From contig JAAXKN010000002.1 in the NCBI GenBank assembly GCA_025612375.1, forward strand, positions 298,158 to 362,157: DNA of 64,000 nucleotides, written 5' to 3'. The notes under the pieces were generated by a model that was not told the DNA's origin, ran no database searches, and saw only the letters and a list, made by a program, of their open reading frames with translations. This stretch comes from Ignavibacteria bacterium (lineage in GTDB: Bacteria > Bacteroidota > Ignavibacteria > Ignavibacteriales > SURF-24). How positions within the stretch are numbered: the stretch's first letter is position 1; each line of letters begins with the position of its first letter. Positions 51,882 to 59,983 of the stretch are shown in pieces. The position numbers were made by a program, and so were the translations under genes.

Positions 51882-52243
51882 ATGGAAATTAAAAATAAAG
51901 TGATCATTGTAACGGGGGCTTCAGGCGGAATAGGCCTTGCCGCGGCAAGGCTCCTTGCAGAGCATGAAGCCAACGTTGTGCTGGTTGCCCGTTCGACCGA
52001 AAAACTTCAAAAGCTGAGTCAGGAAATCCCAAATTCATTTGCGGTAACCGCGGACATGCGCGATGAAATTGCAATACGCCAGATTTCTTTCAGAATACCA
52101 TAAGCCGCGAGATGACCCATTCAGACAGGATGAAAATGATGCCGATGGATACAGCGGAAGCTGTGGCTGAAAAGATAGTGGAGGCCATAAAAAGCGAGGA
52201 AGCTGAGGTACTGGTTGAGAGCTTAAAGCAGGGTATAAAATAA
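51882..52243 (+). pseudogene. Short-chain dehydrogenase/reductase with internal deletion
   Basis: ATG 51882 opens an SDR N-terminus: MEIKNKVIIVTGASGGIGLA (TGxxxGIG cofactor loop), LAEHEANVVLVARSTEKL, FAVTADMRDE. After about 65 residues the frame breaks. One frame over, the sequence continues as TPDFFQNTISREMTHSDRM and TAEAVAEKIVEAIKSEEAEV, the SDR C-terminus (usually after the P-G motif), ending at TAA 52241-52243, 2 bp before the next gene. About 100 residues are missing, including the NAG motif and the catalytic Ser and YxxxK. The gene is therefore a non-functional deletion derivative. It sits directly before an MFS gene, so the two were probably one operon. Confidence 0.85.
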
Positions 52244-52245
52244 TT

Positions 52246-53499
52246 ATGGCAGAAGCAACAACACTTGAAAAACCGCGGAGATTTGCTGCCCTTCAGCACA
52301 GGAATTTTACACTTCTTTGGACGGGACTTATTGTATCTAATGCCGGTACCTGGATGCAGAATGTTGCCCAGGGGTGGCTGGTACTGCAGCTGACGAATTC
52401 ACCATTGTGGCTTGGACTTCTGGGCCTGAGCTTTGCTCTTCCTATGATTATCCTTCCTTTCTTTGGAGGAGTAACCGTCGACAGGATTAACCGCATCAGG
52501 CTTCTTTATATCACACAGACCGGCATGATGATAACTGCATTTGTACTTGCCATACTGACATGGCTGCACATGGTCTCGGTTTATCACATACTGGCAGCTT
52601 CTTTTACCGGAGCCGTATTTCTGGCATTTGATAACCCTGCCAGGCAGGCTCTGGTGCCGGACCTGGTACCGAGAGAGGACCTATTGAACGCCCTGTCGCT
52701 TAATTCGGCAACTTTTACGGGAGCAGCCTTAATTGGTCCTGCAGTTGCAGGGGCTCTTCTGGGAATACTTGGAGCAGGGAGCCTTTTCTTTATAAACGGC
52801 CTTACTTTTCTTGCCGTATTATTTGCCCTGGCTTCAATGAAAGATGTACGCACACATAGCGGCGGTCAGAAAACGTCGATTAAGGACTCAGTCCTTGCGG
52901 GGCTTTCCTACGCATGGAAATCGCGTTTTATACTGGCGCTTCTGGCACTTTCAACTGTCACGGCTATTTTCGGGCGTTCTTATCAGAATCTCCTGCCTAT
53001 ATTTGCGCGCGACATATGGCGCAGCGGAGCCTACGGCTACGGGCTTCTTCTTGCTTCCTCGGGCGGCGGGGCGCTTGTGGGGGCTTTTGCGCTTGCTTCA
53101 TTCAGTAACGTCAGGCGCCCCGGCGTGGTGCTTGTCATTTCCGGACTGGTATTCAGTATTTCCATTATACTCTTTGCGGAAAGTACGAGCCTGATTCTGG
53201 GAATAATATTTCTTTTTATTAACGGCGTCTCGGCAACGGCAGTTGGAACCATTATTGCAACATTTATTCAGGTTACCGTGCCAAATGAACTCAGGGGGCG
53301 CATAATAAGCCTTTATACAATTACGCTAATCGGCCTGCCCGCGCTTGGTTCTCTTGGAAGCGGTGCCGTGGCCGAACTGCTCGGAGGAATTCAGGGCGCC
53401 CCGAGGGCGGTTTTAATCGGGGGTGTAATAGTTGGAGTTATAATAATCTTTACAGCCCCGCTGTTCTGGAAGAAAATAATGAGCCGTGAGGAAAAATAA
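52246..53499 (+). CDS. MFS exporter, MFS_3/EntS-like
   Basis: A 417-aa, twelve-TM major facilitator of the MFS_3 (enterobactin exporter-like) group: FTLLWTGLIVSNAGTWMQNV, WLVLQLTNSPLWLGLL, FFGGVTVDRINRIRLL (motif A), FDNPARQALVPDLVPREDLL and NALSLNSATFTGAALIGPAV are family blocks. The ATG lies 2 bp after the SDR remnant's stop. It probably exports a small hydrophobic compound. Two more members of the same family follow at 55880 and 62301. A perfect hairpin follows it. Confidence 0.9.
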   Translation: MAEATTLEKPRRFAALQHRNFTLLWTGLIVSNAGTWMQNVAQGWLVLQLTNSPLWLGLLGLSFALPMIILPFFGGVTVDRINRIRLLYITQTGMMITAFVLAILTWLHMVSVYHILAASFTGAVFLAFDNPARQALVPDLVPREDLLNALSLNSATFTGAALIGPAVAGALLGILGAGSLFFINGLTFLAVLFALASMKDVRTHSGGQKTSIKDSVLAGLSYAWKSRFILALLALSTVTAIFGRSYQNLLPIFARDIWRSGAYGYGLLLASSGGGALVGAFALASFSNVRRPGVVLVISGLVFSISIILFAESTSLILGIIFLFINGVSATAVGTIIATFIQVTVPNELRGRIISLYTITLIGLPALGSLGSGAVAELLGGIQGAPRAVLIGGVIVGVIIIFTAPLFWKKIMSREEK

Positions 53500-53503
53500 T
53501 TAC

Positions 53504-53538
53504 CAGGCCTTAAGGATATAAAGCACCCTTAAGGCCTG
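53504..53538 (+). terminator. Perfect 12-bp hairpin after the MFS gene
   Basis: CAGGCCTTAAGG (53504-53515) and CCTTAAGGCCTG (53527-53538) form an uninterrupted stem with an 11-nt loop, 4 bp after the stop. No T-run follows. Confidence 0.65.
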
Positions 53539-53710
53539 AATTTAATCAAATTTACGCATATCCATTTTCTCTCCGCTTTTCCCCTCTATGTTAATTTTTA
53601 AACTTTCTTAGTGAATATTACTGTCTAATCAGTATAGAAATGAAAAGTGAATTTAGTTTTCTGAATCCTTCCAAGAAGGAGGATCTTACTATTAACAGGA
53701 GAAAATTTTT

Positions 53711-54526
53711 ATGAAATATCTTAAATATGCGGCAGCAGTGGTTCTGGCAGGGCTTTCCTTATTCGGGTGCTCCGGAAGCTCCGAGGTTGAAAGCTCATTT
53801 AATAACAGCCAGATTAAAATTGATGGCAGCCAGACCGACTGGGCAGGCAGCCTGAAGACTGTTAAAGACGATAACATGGCCTACGGCTTTAAGAACGACG
53901 GGCAGAATCTTTATCTCTGCCTGGTTACTTCGGATGCCTCGAAGGCGATGAGGATTCTGACAATGGGCCTTACCATCTGGCTCGATCCCGGAAGTTCAAA
54001 GGATGTAATCGGAGTGAAATTCCCCTTAAGGCCTGAAAGAGGTGAGATGAGGGATTTCAGAATGCAGATGCCTCAGGACAGTACTTCCCCGCGCGGGCGT
54101 GAAGAGAGAATTCAAAAACTGATTTCCATGCAAAAAGAGCTTACAGTTACAAATAAAGACGATCTGCCGCTCTATACATCCGAAATAGCATCGGCTAAAG
54201 ACTTTCAGGCAGGCATCAGCTACCAGAAAGACCAGTTTGTCTATGAACTGAAGGTTCCCCTGGAGGGCAGCGGCGCGCAGACTGTACTAAAGACCCGTCC
54301 CGGAGAGGATGTTGAGGTGAAGATTGAAACAGGGAAAATTGATATGACCCAGCGCGGGGGCGGAATGCGTATGGGATCCGGCGGCCAAGGCGGCAACCGT
54401 CCACCCATGGGAGGCGGTAGAGAAGGCGGAGGCAGCGGACGCCGTGGCGGAGGCGGAGAAAGAGGCGGAATGAGACAAAACTTCAAGCCGCTTGACTATA
54501 CCTTTGAGGTCAAACTGGCTAAATAG
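53711..54526 (+). CDS. Lipoprotein with CBM9-like domain and Gly/Arg-rich linker
   Basis: A 271-aa protein with a type II signal peptide (AAAVVLAGLSLFGC, lipidated Cys20). Residues about 35-215 resemble a CBM9/DOMON-like beta-sandwich (IKIDGSQTDWAGSL, AYGFKNDGQNLYLCLV, GLTIWLDPG, FVYELKVPLEG). A very Gly/Arg/Met-rich segment follows (about 216-255; runs such as RGGGMRMGSGGQGG and GGGSGRRGGGGERGG), then a final strand LDYTFEVKLAK. The order sandwich, disordered insert, last strand suggests the Gly-rich stretch is a loop inside the same domain. GAGAAAATTTTT precedes the ATG. Function unknown; the fold would suit sugar or heme binding. Confidence 0.75.
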   Translation: MKYLKYAAAVVLAGLSLFGCSGSSEVESSFNNSQIKIDGSQTDWAGSLKTVKDDNMAYGFKNDGQNLYLCLVTSDASKAMRILTMGLTIWLDPGSSKDVIGVKFPLRPERGEMRDFRMQMPQDSTSPRGREERIQKLISMQKELTVTNKDDLPLYTSEIASAKDFQAGISYQKDQFVYELKVPLEGSGAQTVLKTRPGEDVEVKIETGKIDMTQRGGGMRMGSGGQGGNRPPMGGGREGGGSGRRGGGGERGGMRQNFKPLDYTFEVKLAK

Positions 54527-54556
54527 ACGTCAAAAATTGTTAAATACTGACGTCTT

Positions 54557-54603
54557 CCGCTCCTGAAGGCACATGCGCCCTTTAAGGAGCGGTTGTTTTT
54601 TTT
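54557..54603 (+). terminator. Intrinsic terminator after the Gly-rich lipoprotein
   Basis: CCGCTCCT (54557-54564) pairs with AGGAGCGG (54585-54592), followed by TTGTTTTTTTT. A good rho-independent terminator. Confidence 0.85.
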
Positions 54604-54678
54604 AGAAATATTTTGCTTATTAAGCCCTTTAATTAATTATGAATAAAACCTGCTTCGGCTTAATATTACTTTAATACA

Positions 54679-55797
54679 ATGAATATACTGGTCTCCTGCT
54701 TGTCAAAATCGTGGGGCGGAATGGAGATGTTCGTAATCTCCAGCATCAAACTGCTCTTAAAAGAAGGTCACTCTGTTGCGCTGGCTTCAATCGAAAACAG
54801 TCCTATAGATAAAGAATCCCGCAGGCTGAATGTTAAAAGCGTAAATTTTGACGCATCGCCGCTAAGCTTAAAAAGCATTAAGATTTTCAAGAAAACTCTG
54901 CAGAATGAGAAAATTGAACTCATTCATACGCATTTTTCAAAGGACCTCTGGCTTATCGTTCCCGCCCTGAAGCTCTCAGGACTTAGAACCCCTGTTGTAA
55001 TGACAAAGCATATTGGATCTGCAATCGAAAAAAAAGACCTGCTGCATAACTTTATTTACAGGCGCCTGGACTGTGCCATTGCAATTTCGGAAGTAATAAG
55101 GCAGAATCTTCTTGATACTACCGTGCTGGGCGAAAAAAAGGTGGCTCTAATTCATAATTTTATTGATATAAATAAGTTTGTAAAAAACGATGACTCCTCT
55201 GATCTGAAAAAGGAATTTCAAATAACCCCTTCACAAACCGTAATCGGTATGGTGGGCAGGATAAGTCCCGGAAAAGGGCATGAGGATGTAATTGAAGCCG
55301 TAAGAGTTATAAGCCAGGATGAGCCGGATATCAAAGTTATTATTGTCGGGACTTCCCAGGAAAATGAAAGGCAGTACGAGGCAGGGTTAAAAGAAAAGGT
55401 CAGGCAGTATGGTCTGGATAAATACTTTATTTTTACGGGATTTAGAAAAGACATACCGGAACTTCTTTCACTTTTTGACATATTTTTGTTCCCCTCGCAT
55501 GCCGAGGCATTCGGGCTCTCACTTCTTGAGGCTATGGCAGTGGGGCTTCCGAATGTTGTGTGTTATTCAGACGGCGTTAAGGATATTGCGCTTGAAGATG
55601 TTACAAGCCTGACCTATGGCCGGGGCGAATATGAAAAGCTTGCCGGACATATTAAAAATCTGCTTTCAAACCCGGAACTTAGGACACGGCTTTCAGAAAA
55701 TTCAATGAAAAGGGTGAAACTCTTCAGTCCTGAAGTCTTTCAGGAGAAAATTGAAACGCTCTACCGTAATCTTGTCCTTAAAAAAGAAGCCCACTAA
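54679..55797 (+). CDS. Glycosyltransferase family 4 (GT-B)
   Basis: A 372-aa retaining, nucleotide-sugar-dependent glycosyltransferase. The N-terminal Rossmann half has the acceptor-side loop SKSWGGMEMFV and IHTHFSKDLW; the C-terminal half has GMVGRISPGKGHEDVIEAV, KVIIVGTSQ and the donor-binding EX7E motif in EAFGLSLLEAMAVG. Cytoplasmic, probably membrane-associated; likely builds LPS or exopolysaccharide. No RBS stands out before the ATG. It is followed by an MFS_3 gene on the same strand (82 bp). The sugar and acceptor are not predictable. Confidence 0.88.
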   Translation: MNILVSCLSKSWGGMEMFVISSIKLLLKEGHSVALASIENSPIDKESRRLNVKSVNFDASPLSLKSIKIFKKTLQNEKIELIHTHFSKDLWLIVPALKLSGLRTPVVMTKHIGSAIEKKDLLHNFIYRRLDCAIAISEVIRQNLLDTTVLGEKKVALIHNFIDINKFVKNDDSSDLKKEFQITPSQTVIGMVGRISPGKGHEDVIEAVRVISQDEPDIKVIIVGTSQENERQYEAGLKEKVRQYGLDKYFIFTGFRKDIPELLSLFDIFLFPSHAEAFGLSLLEAMAVGLPNVVCYSDGVKDIALEDVTSLTYGRGEYEKLAGHIKNLLSNPELRTRLSENSMKRVKLFSPEVFQEKIETLYRNLVLKKEAH

Positions 55798-55879
55798 ATA
55801 ATAAAGTGAATCTAAGGCCTGATTTTGATAGATTGTTTCATATGCAGCATAAGAAGATAGAATAAGAAATATCAGGGAT

Positions 55880-57187
55880 ATGGCATTAAAGTTTAGTTTT
55901 AAGAATATAGGGATACTGGATTCGGCAAGAAATATTTTCCGCAATACGTTTTCCTCATTAAAGGTCAGAAATTACCGCCTGTATTATATCGGACAGGGCA
56001 TTTCACTTCCCGGCACATGGATGCAGAGGATTGCGCAGGCCTGGCTTGTACTTAAGCTTACCGGCTCGGGAACGTCACTGGGGCTTGTTACGGCGCTGCA
56101 GTTCCTGCCGGTACTTCTTTTTACACCTTTAGGCGGTGTAATTGCAGACCGTTATTCAAAGCGTAACCTGCTTTACATTACGCAGGCGTGCCAGGGCATC
56201 TCGGCACTAATACTGGGCATTGTGGTGGTAACAAACACAGTCCAGCTCTGGATGATTTATATATTGGCCGCGTTTTTCGGGCTGACAAATTCAGTAGATA
56301 ACCCCACACGTCAAACCTTTGTATTTGAGATGGTTGGGCGTAAAGAGCTCAGCAATGCCGTAACACTGAACTCAATAGAAGTTAACCTCGCCCGCGTCAT
56401 CGGCCCTGCAATTGCGGGAGTTATAATTGCCGGGGCAGGACTCGCCTTGTGTTTTTTCTTAAATGCCGCTTCATTTGTTGCGGTCCTCTTCTGCCTTTTC
56501 ATGATGAGGAAAGAGGAGCTTCATACGGCTGAACGCGTAAAGAAAATAAAAGGGCAGCTTCTGAAAGGTTTCCGGTACGTAAAAAATGAACCGATGCTGC
56601 GCCTTGTGCTCATTATGATGGGTATTATAGGAACGCTTGCATATGAGTTTGAGGTCAGCCTGCCTTTAATTGCAAAATATACGTTTCATGGTGATGCCGA
56701 CAGCTATGCTCTGCTGACCTCGTCCATGGGGGTCGGTGCAGTAGTAGGCGGGCTTGCCACGGCAGGCAGAAGAAGGACTTCGCCCTACAGCATTGTAATT
56801 ACACTTTTCCTGTTCGGTACCTCAATACTTTTTACTGCCATATCGCCGGGGCTTCATTTTGCGGCGCTAACAATGGTATTTGTAGGTGTATTCTCAATAA
56901 GATTTATGACACTGGGCAACACAACGCTTCAGCTTGAAAGCGCACCTGAGATGAGGAGCAGGGTAATGTCGCTCTGGACAATTGCATTTCTGGGATCAAC
57001 TCCCATCGGGGGGCCTATTGTAGGGTGGCTTTCAGAATACACAAATCCCCGCTGGGGACTTGCACTCGGAGGAATTGCAGCGCTTTTAGCCGGAGTGTTC
57101 GGATATTTTTCAATAAGGAGCTATCTGGCTAAAAAATATCCGGAAGGAGTTCCCGAGCCCACAGGCGCCGCAGAGGCAAATAAATAA
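55880..57187 (+). CDS. MFS exporter, MFS_3/EntS-like
   Basis: A 435-aa, twelve-TM protein with the same family blocks as the gene at 52246: YRLYYIGQGISLPGTWMQRI, WLVLKLTGSGTSLGLV, LGGVIADRYSKRNLL, DNPTRQTFVFEMVGRKELS, NAVTLNSIEVNLARVIGPAI. It has an N-terminal extension of about 25 residues before the first TM and a polar C-terminal tail. The ATG follows CAGGGAT. It probably belongs with the glycosyltransferase upstream. Substrate unknown. Confidence 0.9.
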   Translation: MALKFSFKNIGILDSARNIFRNTFSSLKVRNYRLYYIGQGISLPGTWMQRIAQAWLVLKLTGSGTSLGLVTALQFLPVLLFTPLGGVIADRYSKRNLLYITQACQGISALILGIVVVTNTVQLWMIYILAAFFGLTNSVDNPTRQTFVFEMVGRKELSNAVTLNSIEVNLARVIGPAIAGVIIAGAGLALCFFLNAASFVAVLFCLFMMRKEELHTAERVKKIKGQLLKGFRYVKNEPMLRLVLIMMGIIGTLAYEFEVSLPLIAKYTFHGDADSYALLTSSMGVGAVVGGLATAGRRRTSPYSIVITLFLFGTSILFTAISPGLHFAALTMVFVGVFSIRFMTLGNTTLQLESAPEMRSRVMSLWTIAFLGSTPIGGPIVGWLSEYTNPRWGLALGGIAALLAGVFGYFSIRSYLAKKYPEGVPEPTGAAEANK

Positions 57188-57270
57188 AACTGCCGGCTGG
57201 TCAGCCGTGGCGAATCAAAATAATAATTCTTATATTAATACAAATATGCACTGGTTTTATTCAATTGGGT

Positions 57271-57299
57271 TTGACAATATAAATTTATTTAACTATTTT
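57271..57299 (+). promoter_or_regulatory. Sigma70-type promoter of the threonine operon
   Basis: TTGACA (57271-57276), a 17-bp spacer, and TATTTT (57294-57299): a perfect -35 and a 4-of-6 -10. The transcript would start near 57306, about 60 nt before the leader peptide. A TATAAT at 57364 overlaps the leader start codon; if that were the real -10, translation of the full leader would be lost. Confidence 0.6.
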
Positions 57300-57367
57300 T
57301 CGCGAAAATTAAAGCGGACTTTTTGATTTTAATGAATTACCCGATAAATACATACAGCACTGCTATA

Positions 57368-57412
57368 ATGCACACCACAATGTGGATGACACCAACCCCT
57401 TATACGGGCTAA
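57368..57412 (+). CDS. thrL: Threonine-rich leader peptide of the thr attenuator
   Basis: ATG to TAA, 14 codons: M-H-T-T-M-W-M-T-P-T-P-Y-T-G. Five of the 14 residues are threonine (ACC, ACA, ACA, ACC, ACG). It lies 89 bp before the thrA gene. The stop codon (57410-57412) lies inside the 5' arm of the antiterminator, which is the layout of a ribosome-mediated attenuator: a ribosome at the stop codon masks the arm, while one stalled at the Thr codons leaves it free. No Shine-Dalgarno sequence is visible, which is common in this lineage. Confidence 0.72.
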   Translation: MHTTMWMTPTPYTG

Positions 57413-57460
57413 AGTTGGCAGTGTATAATTTTACATTTTTTAAGAAACCGACTTCAGCCC
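57406..57460 (+). promoter_or_regulatory. Antiterminator of the thr attenuator
   Basis: GGGCTAAAGTTGG (57406-57418) can pair with CCGACTTCAGCCC (57448-57460) over 12 of 13 positions (one A-C mismatch, one G-T wobble). The 3' arm is the left arm of the terminator, so the two structures exclude each other. The 5' arm overlaps the last codon and stop codon of the leader peptide. Confidence 0.75.
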
Positions 57461-57478
57461 GCTAAAGCCGGTTTTTTT
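57445..57478 (+). terminator. Attenuator terminator of the thr operon
   Basis: AAACCGACTT (57445-57454) pairs with AAGCCGGTTT (57465-57474) with one A-C mismatch, followed by a T-run (57472-57478). It stands 24 bp before thrA, so read-through is needed for expression of the operon. Confidence 0.8.
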
Positions 57479-57501
57479 GTTTTTAAACCAGACGGAATAA
57501 A

Positions 57502-59964
57502 ATGAAAGTTCTAAAATTTGGCGGTTCTTCGGTGAGTTCACCCGAAAGAATTAAAAATGTTATCGATATAGTATCCAAGGATCACGGCAATGGAAGTGAC
57601 ACGGTTGTCATTTTCTCGGCCTTCCAGGGAATAACCGACACACTTGTTGAAGCAGGGCTCAGAGCAGCCTCAGGCGACGCCTCATACCAGCTGCTCTTTG
57701 ACAAGATCCAGGCGCGGCATCTTGAAGCCGTTAAAGAGCTCGTCACGGAAGAGCGGCTCCCAATTGCGGTTGAAACCGTCTCTAAACTCATAAGCGACCT
57801 TAAGCAGGTGCTCTACGGCATCTGCCTGGTAAGGGAAATATCTTCCAGGAGCATGGATTACATTATGAGCTTCGGTGAAAGATTTTCAGCCTATATTATC
57901 TCTGAGGCTTTCCTTTCGCGCGGTATCCGTGCGGGATTCTTAGACAGCCGAGAGGTAATTAAAACCGATAAGACTTTCGGAAATGCTATAGTGGACTTTG
58001 TGGCAACAGGGGAACTCATAAGAAGCTGCTTTGAAGATAAGGACTGCCTGCAGATTGTAACGGGCTTTATCGGAAGCACACCGGATAACGAGACAACCAC
58101 TTTGGGGCGCGGAGGTTCGGATTATTCAGCCTCCATATTCGGCTCTATACTTAACGCCGATGAAATTGAGATCTGGACGGACGTAGACGGCGTAATGACG
58201 GCAGACCCGCGGAAGGTAAAAAAGGCATTTTCAATTGAAACCATGAGCTATGACGAGGCCATGGAAATGTCTCACTTCGGTGCCAAGGTAATCCATCCGC
58301 CAACAATGCGCCCGGCAATGATGAAGAATATTCCGATAAGGATTAAAAATACTTTTAACCCTTCTTTTCCGGGTACTTTAATAACCCTTAACGGCAACGG
58401 GAAGAAGAACCTTATTACCGGAATAACTTCAATCGGCAACGTCGCCTTAATAAGGGTACAGGGCAGCGGTATGGTAGGTGTAGCCGGCGTTGCACGCAGA
58501 ATATTCGGCGCAATGGCCGACGGCGCAATAAATATTATCCTTATTTCACAGGCTTCATCGGAACATTCAATATGTTTTGCAATTCTGCCCAAGTTTGCAC
58601 AAAAGGCAAAAGAGCTGATTGAAAAGGAACTCAGATATGAAATATCCGAGGGATTCGTTAACCAGGTTGTGGTTGAAAGCAACCTTGCCATTGTTGCCGC
58701 CGTGGGTGGAAATATACGCGGCACTTCGGGCATTTCAGGCAAGGTGCTGCAGGCACTGGGGCGTAACGGTATCAATATCGCAGCCATCGCGCAGGGTTCC
58801 TCGAAACTAAATATATCAATGGTAATTCCGAAGCACGATGAGTCCAAGGCGCTTAACGCCATACACGACGCCTTCTTCCTGTCGGACTTAAAATCGATCA
58901 ACCTATTTGTAGTGGGAACGGGACTCATCGGACGGACGCTCTTCCAGCAGATTAAAAACCAGCTGGAGTTTTTATACAGCCATCTTAAAATTGAAATTAA
59001 AATAATTGCTGTAGCCAATACCCGCAAAATGCTCTTTGACTATGAAGGTATTGACGTCGAAAAGTGGGAGGAAAGGCTTTTTGGCGAGGGGGAAGAATCT
59101 AACCCGGATCTGTTTGTTGAAAGGATGATTAAGAGCAACCTGCCGAACAGCGTTTTTGTGGACTGTACTTCAAGTGAAGTAATAATGCTGAAGTATCTTG
59201 AGATCCTTTCTTCTTCAATTTCAATTGTTACTCCGAATAAGAAAGCAAATTCAAGCAATTATGAGTACTACCTGCAGCTCCAGAAGGCAGCCCAGAAGCA
59301 CAGCGTAAACTTCCTCTATGAGACAAACGTGGGTGCGGGGCTCCCGGTAATAAGCACACTGCACGACCTGGTCTTCTCGGGCGACAAGGTACATAAGATT
59401 GAAGGCGTCTTAAGCGGTACTTTAAGCTACATATTTAACGTATTTAATGGCAAGAGCTCATTCTCCTCAATTGTGCTCGACGCCAGGAAAAAGGGCTACA
59501 CGGAGCCTGACCCGAGGGAAGACTTAAACGGACTTGACGTGGCGCGCAAGCTTCTGATACTCGTGCGCGAATCGGGCTACAAACTTGAGCTTGAAGATAT
59601 AAAGGTTGAAAACCTTATACCTGAAGATCTGCGCGGGGATATAAGCCTGGATGAATTCCTGGAAAAGCTCAGCTGCTACGACTATTACTACGAAGAGAAA
59701 AGAAGCAAGGCGGCAAAGGAAGGAAAACTCCTGCGCTATATAGCCTCATATAAGGATGGCAAGGCTGAGATTAAACTGACTGCCGTAGACAGCCATCATC
59801 CATTTTATTCACTGACCTCGAACGACAATATTATTGCATTTACCACGGTGTACTACAATGAGCGCCCGGTTGTTATTCAGGGCCCGGGAGCCGGTGCTGT
59901 TGTTACTTCGGGAGGCGTTTTTGCCGATATTGTCAGAATTGCAAATTATCTCTTTAACCGCTAG
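57502..59964 (+). CDS. thrA: Bifunctional aspartokinase / homoserine dehydrogenase
   Basis: 820 aa, the normal length for ThrA. The aspartokinase domain (1-about 290) has MKVLKFGGSSVSSPERI, TLGRGGSDYSASIFG and EIWTDVDGVMTADPRKV. Two ACT domains follow (about 310-455). The homoserine dehydrogenase domain (about 465-820) has the NAD(P) loop FVVGTGLIGRTLFQQI, VTPNKKAN, the TNVGAGLPVI block, GTLSYIFNVF and YTEPDPREDLNGLDVARKLLILVRE with the catalytic Asp and Lys. It catalyses the first and third steps from aspartate to homoserine and is normally feedback-inhibited by threonine. First gene of thrABC, controlled by the attenuator upstream. The gap to thrB is 19 bp. Confidence 0.96.
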   Translation: MKVLKFGGSSVSSPERIKNVIDIVSKDHGNGSDTVVIFSAFQGITDTLVEAGLRAASGDASYQLLFDKIQARHLEAVKELVTEERLPIAVETVSKLISDLKQVLYGICLVREISSRSMDYIMSFGERFSAYIISEAFLSRGIRAGFLDSREVIKTDKTFGNAIVDFVATGELIRSCFEDKDCLQIVTGFIGSTPDNETTTLGRGGSDYSASIFGSILNADEIEIWTDVDGVMTADPRKVKKAFSIETMSYDEAMEMSHFGAKVIHPPTMRPAMMKNIPIRIKNTFNPSFPGTLITLNGNGKKNLITGITSIGNVALIRVQGSGMVGVAGVARRIFGAMADGAINIILISQASSEHSICFAILPKFAQKAKELIEKELRYEISEGFVNQVVVESNLAIVAAVGGNIRGTSGISGKVLQALGRNGINIAAIAQGSSKLNISMVIPKHDESKALNAIHDAFFLSDLKSINLFVVGTGLIGRTLFQQIKNQLEFLYSHLKIEIKIIAVANTRKMLFDYEGIDVEKWEERLFGEGEESNPDLFVERMIKSNLPNSVFVDCTSSEVIMLKYLEILSSSISIVTPNKKANSSNYEYYLQLQKAAQKHSVNFLYETNVGAGLPVISTLHDLVFSGDKVHKIEGVLSGTLSYIFNVFNGKSSFSSIVLDARKKGYTEPDPREDLNGLDVARKLLILVRESGYKLELEDIKVENLIPEDLRGDISLDEFLEKLSCYDYYYEEKRSKAAKEGKLLRYIASYKDGKAEIKLTAVDSHHPFYSLTSNDNIIAFTTVYYNERPVVIQGPGAGAVVTSGGVFADIVRIANYLFNR

Positions 59965-59983
59965 AATATTTAATGGAGAATGT

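Noticed and set aside
58272..59027. 251-codon open frame antisense to thrA
   Set aside because: Lies fully inside a strongly conserved gene and has no RBS or family likeness; a shadow of thrA codon usage.
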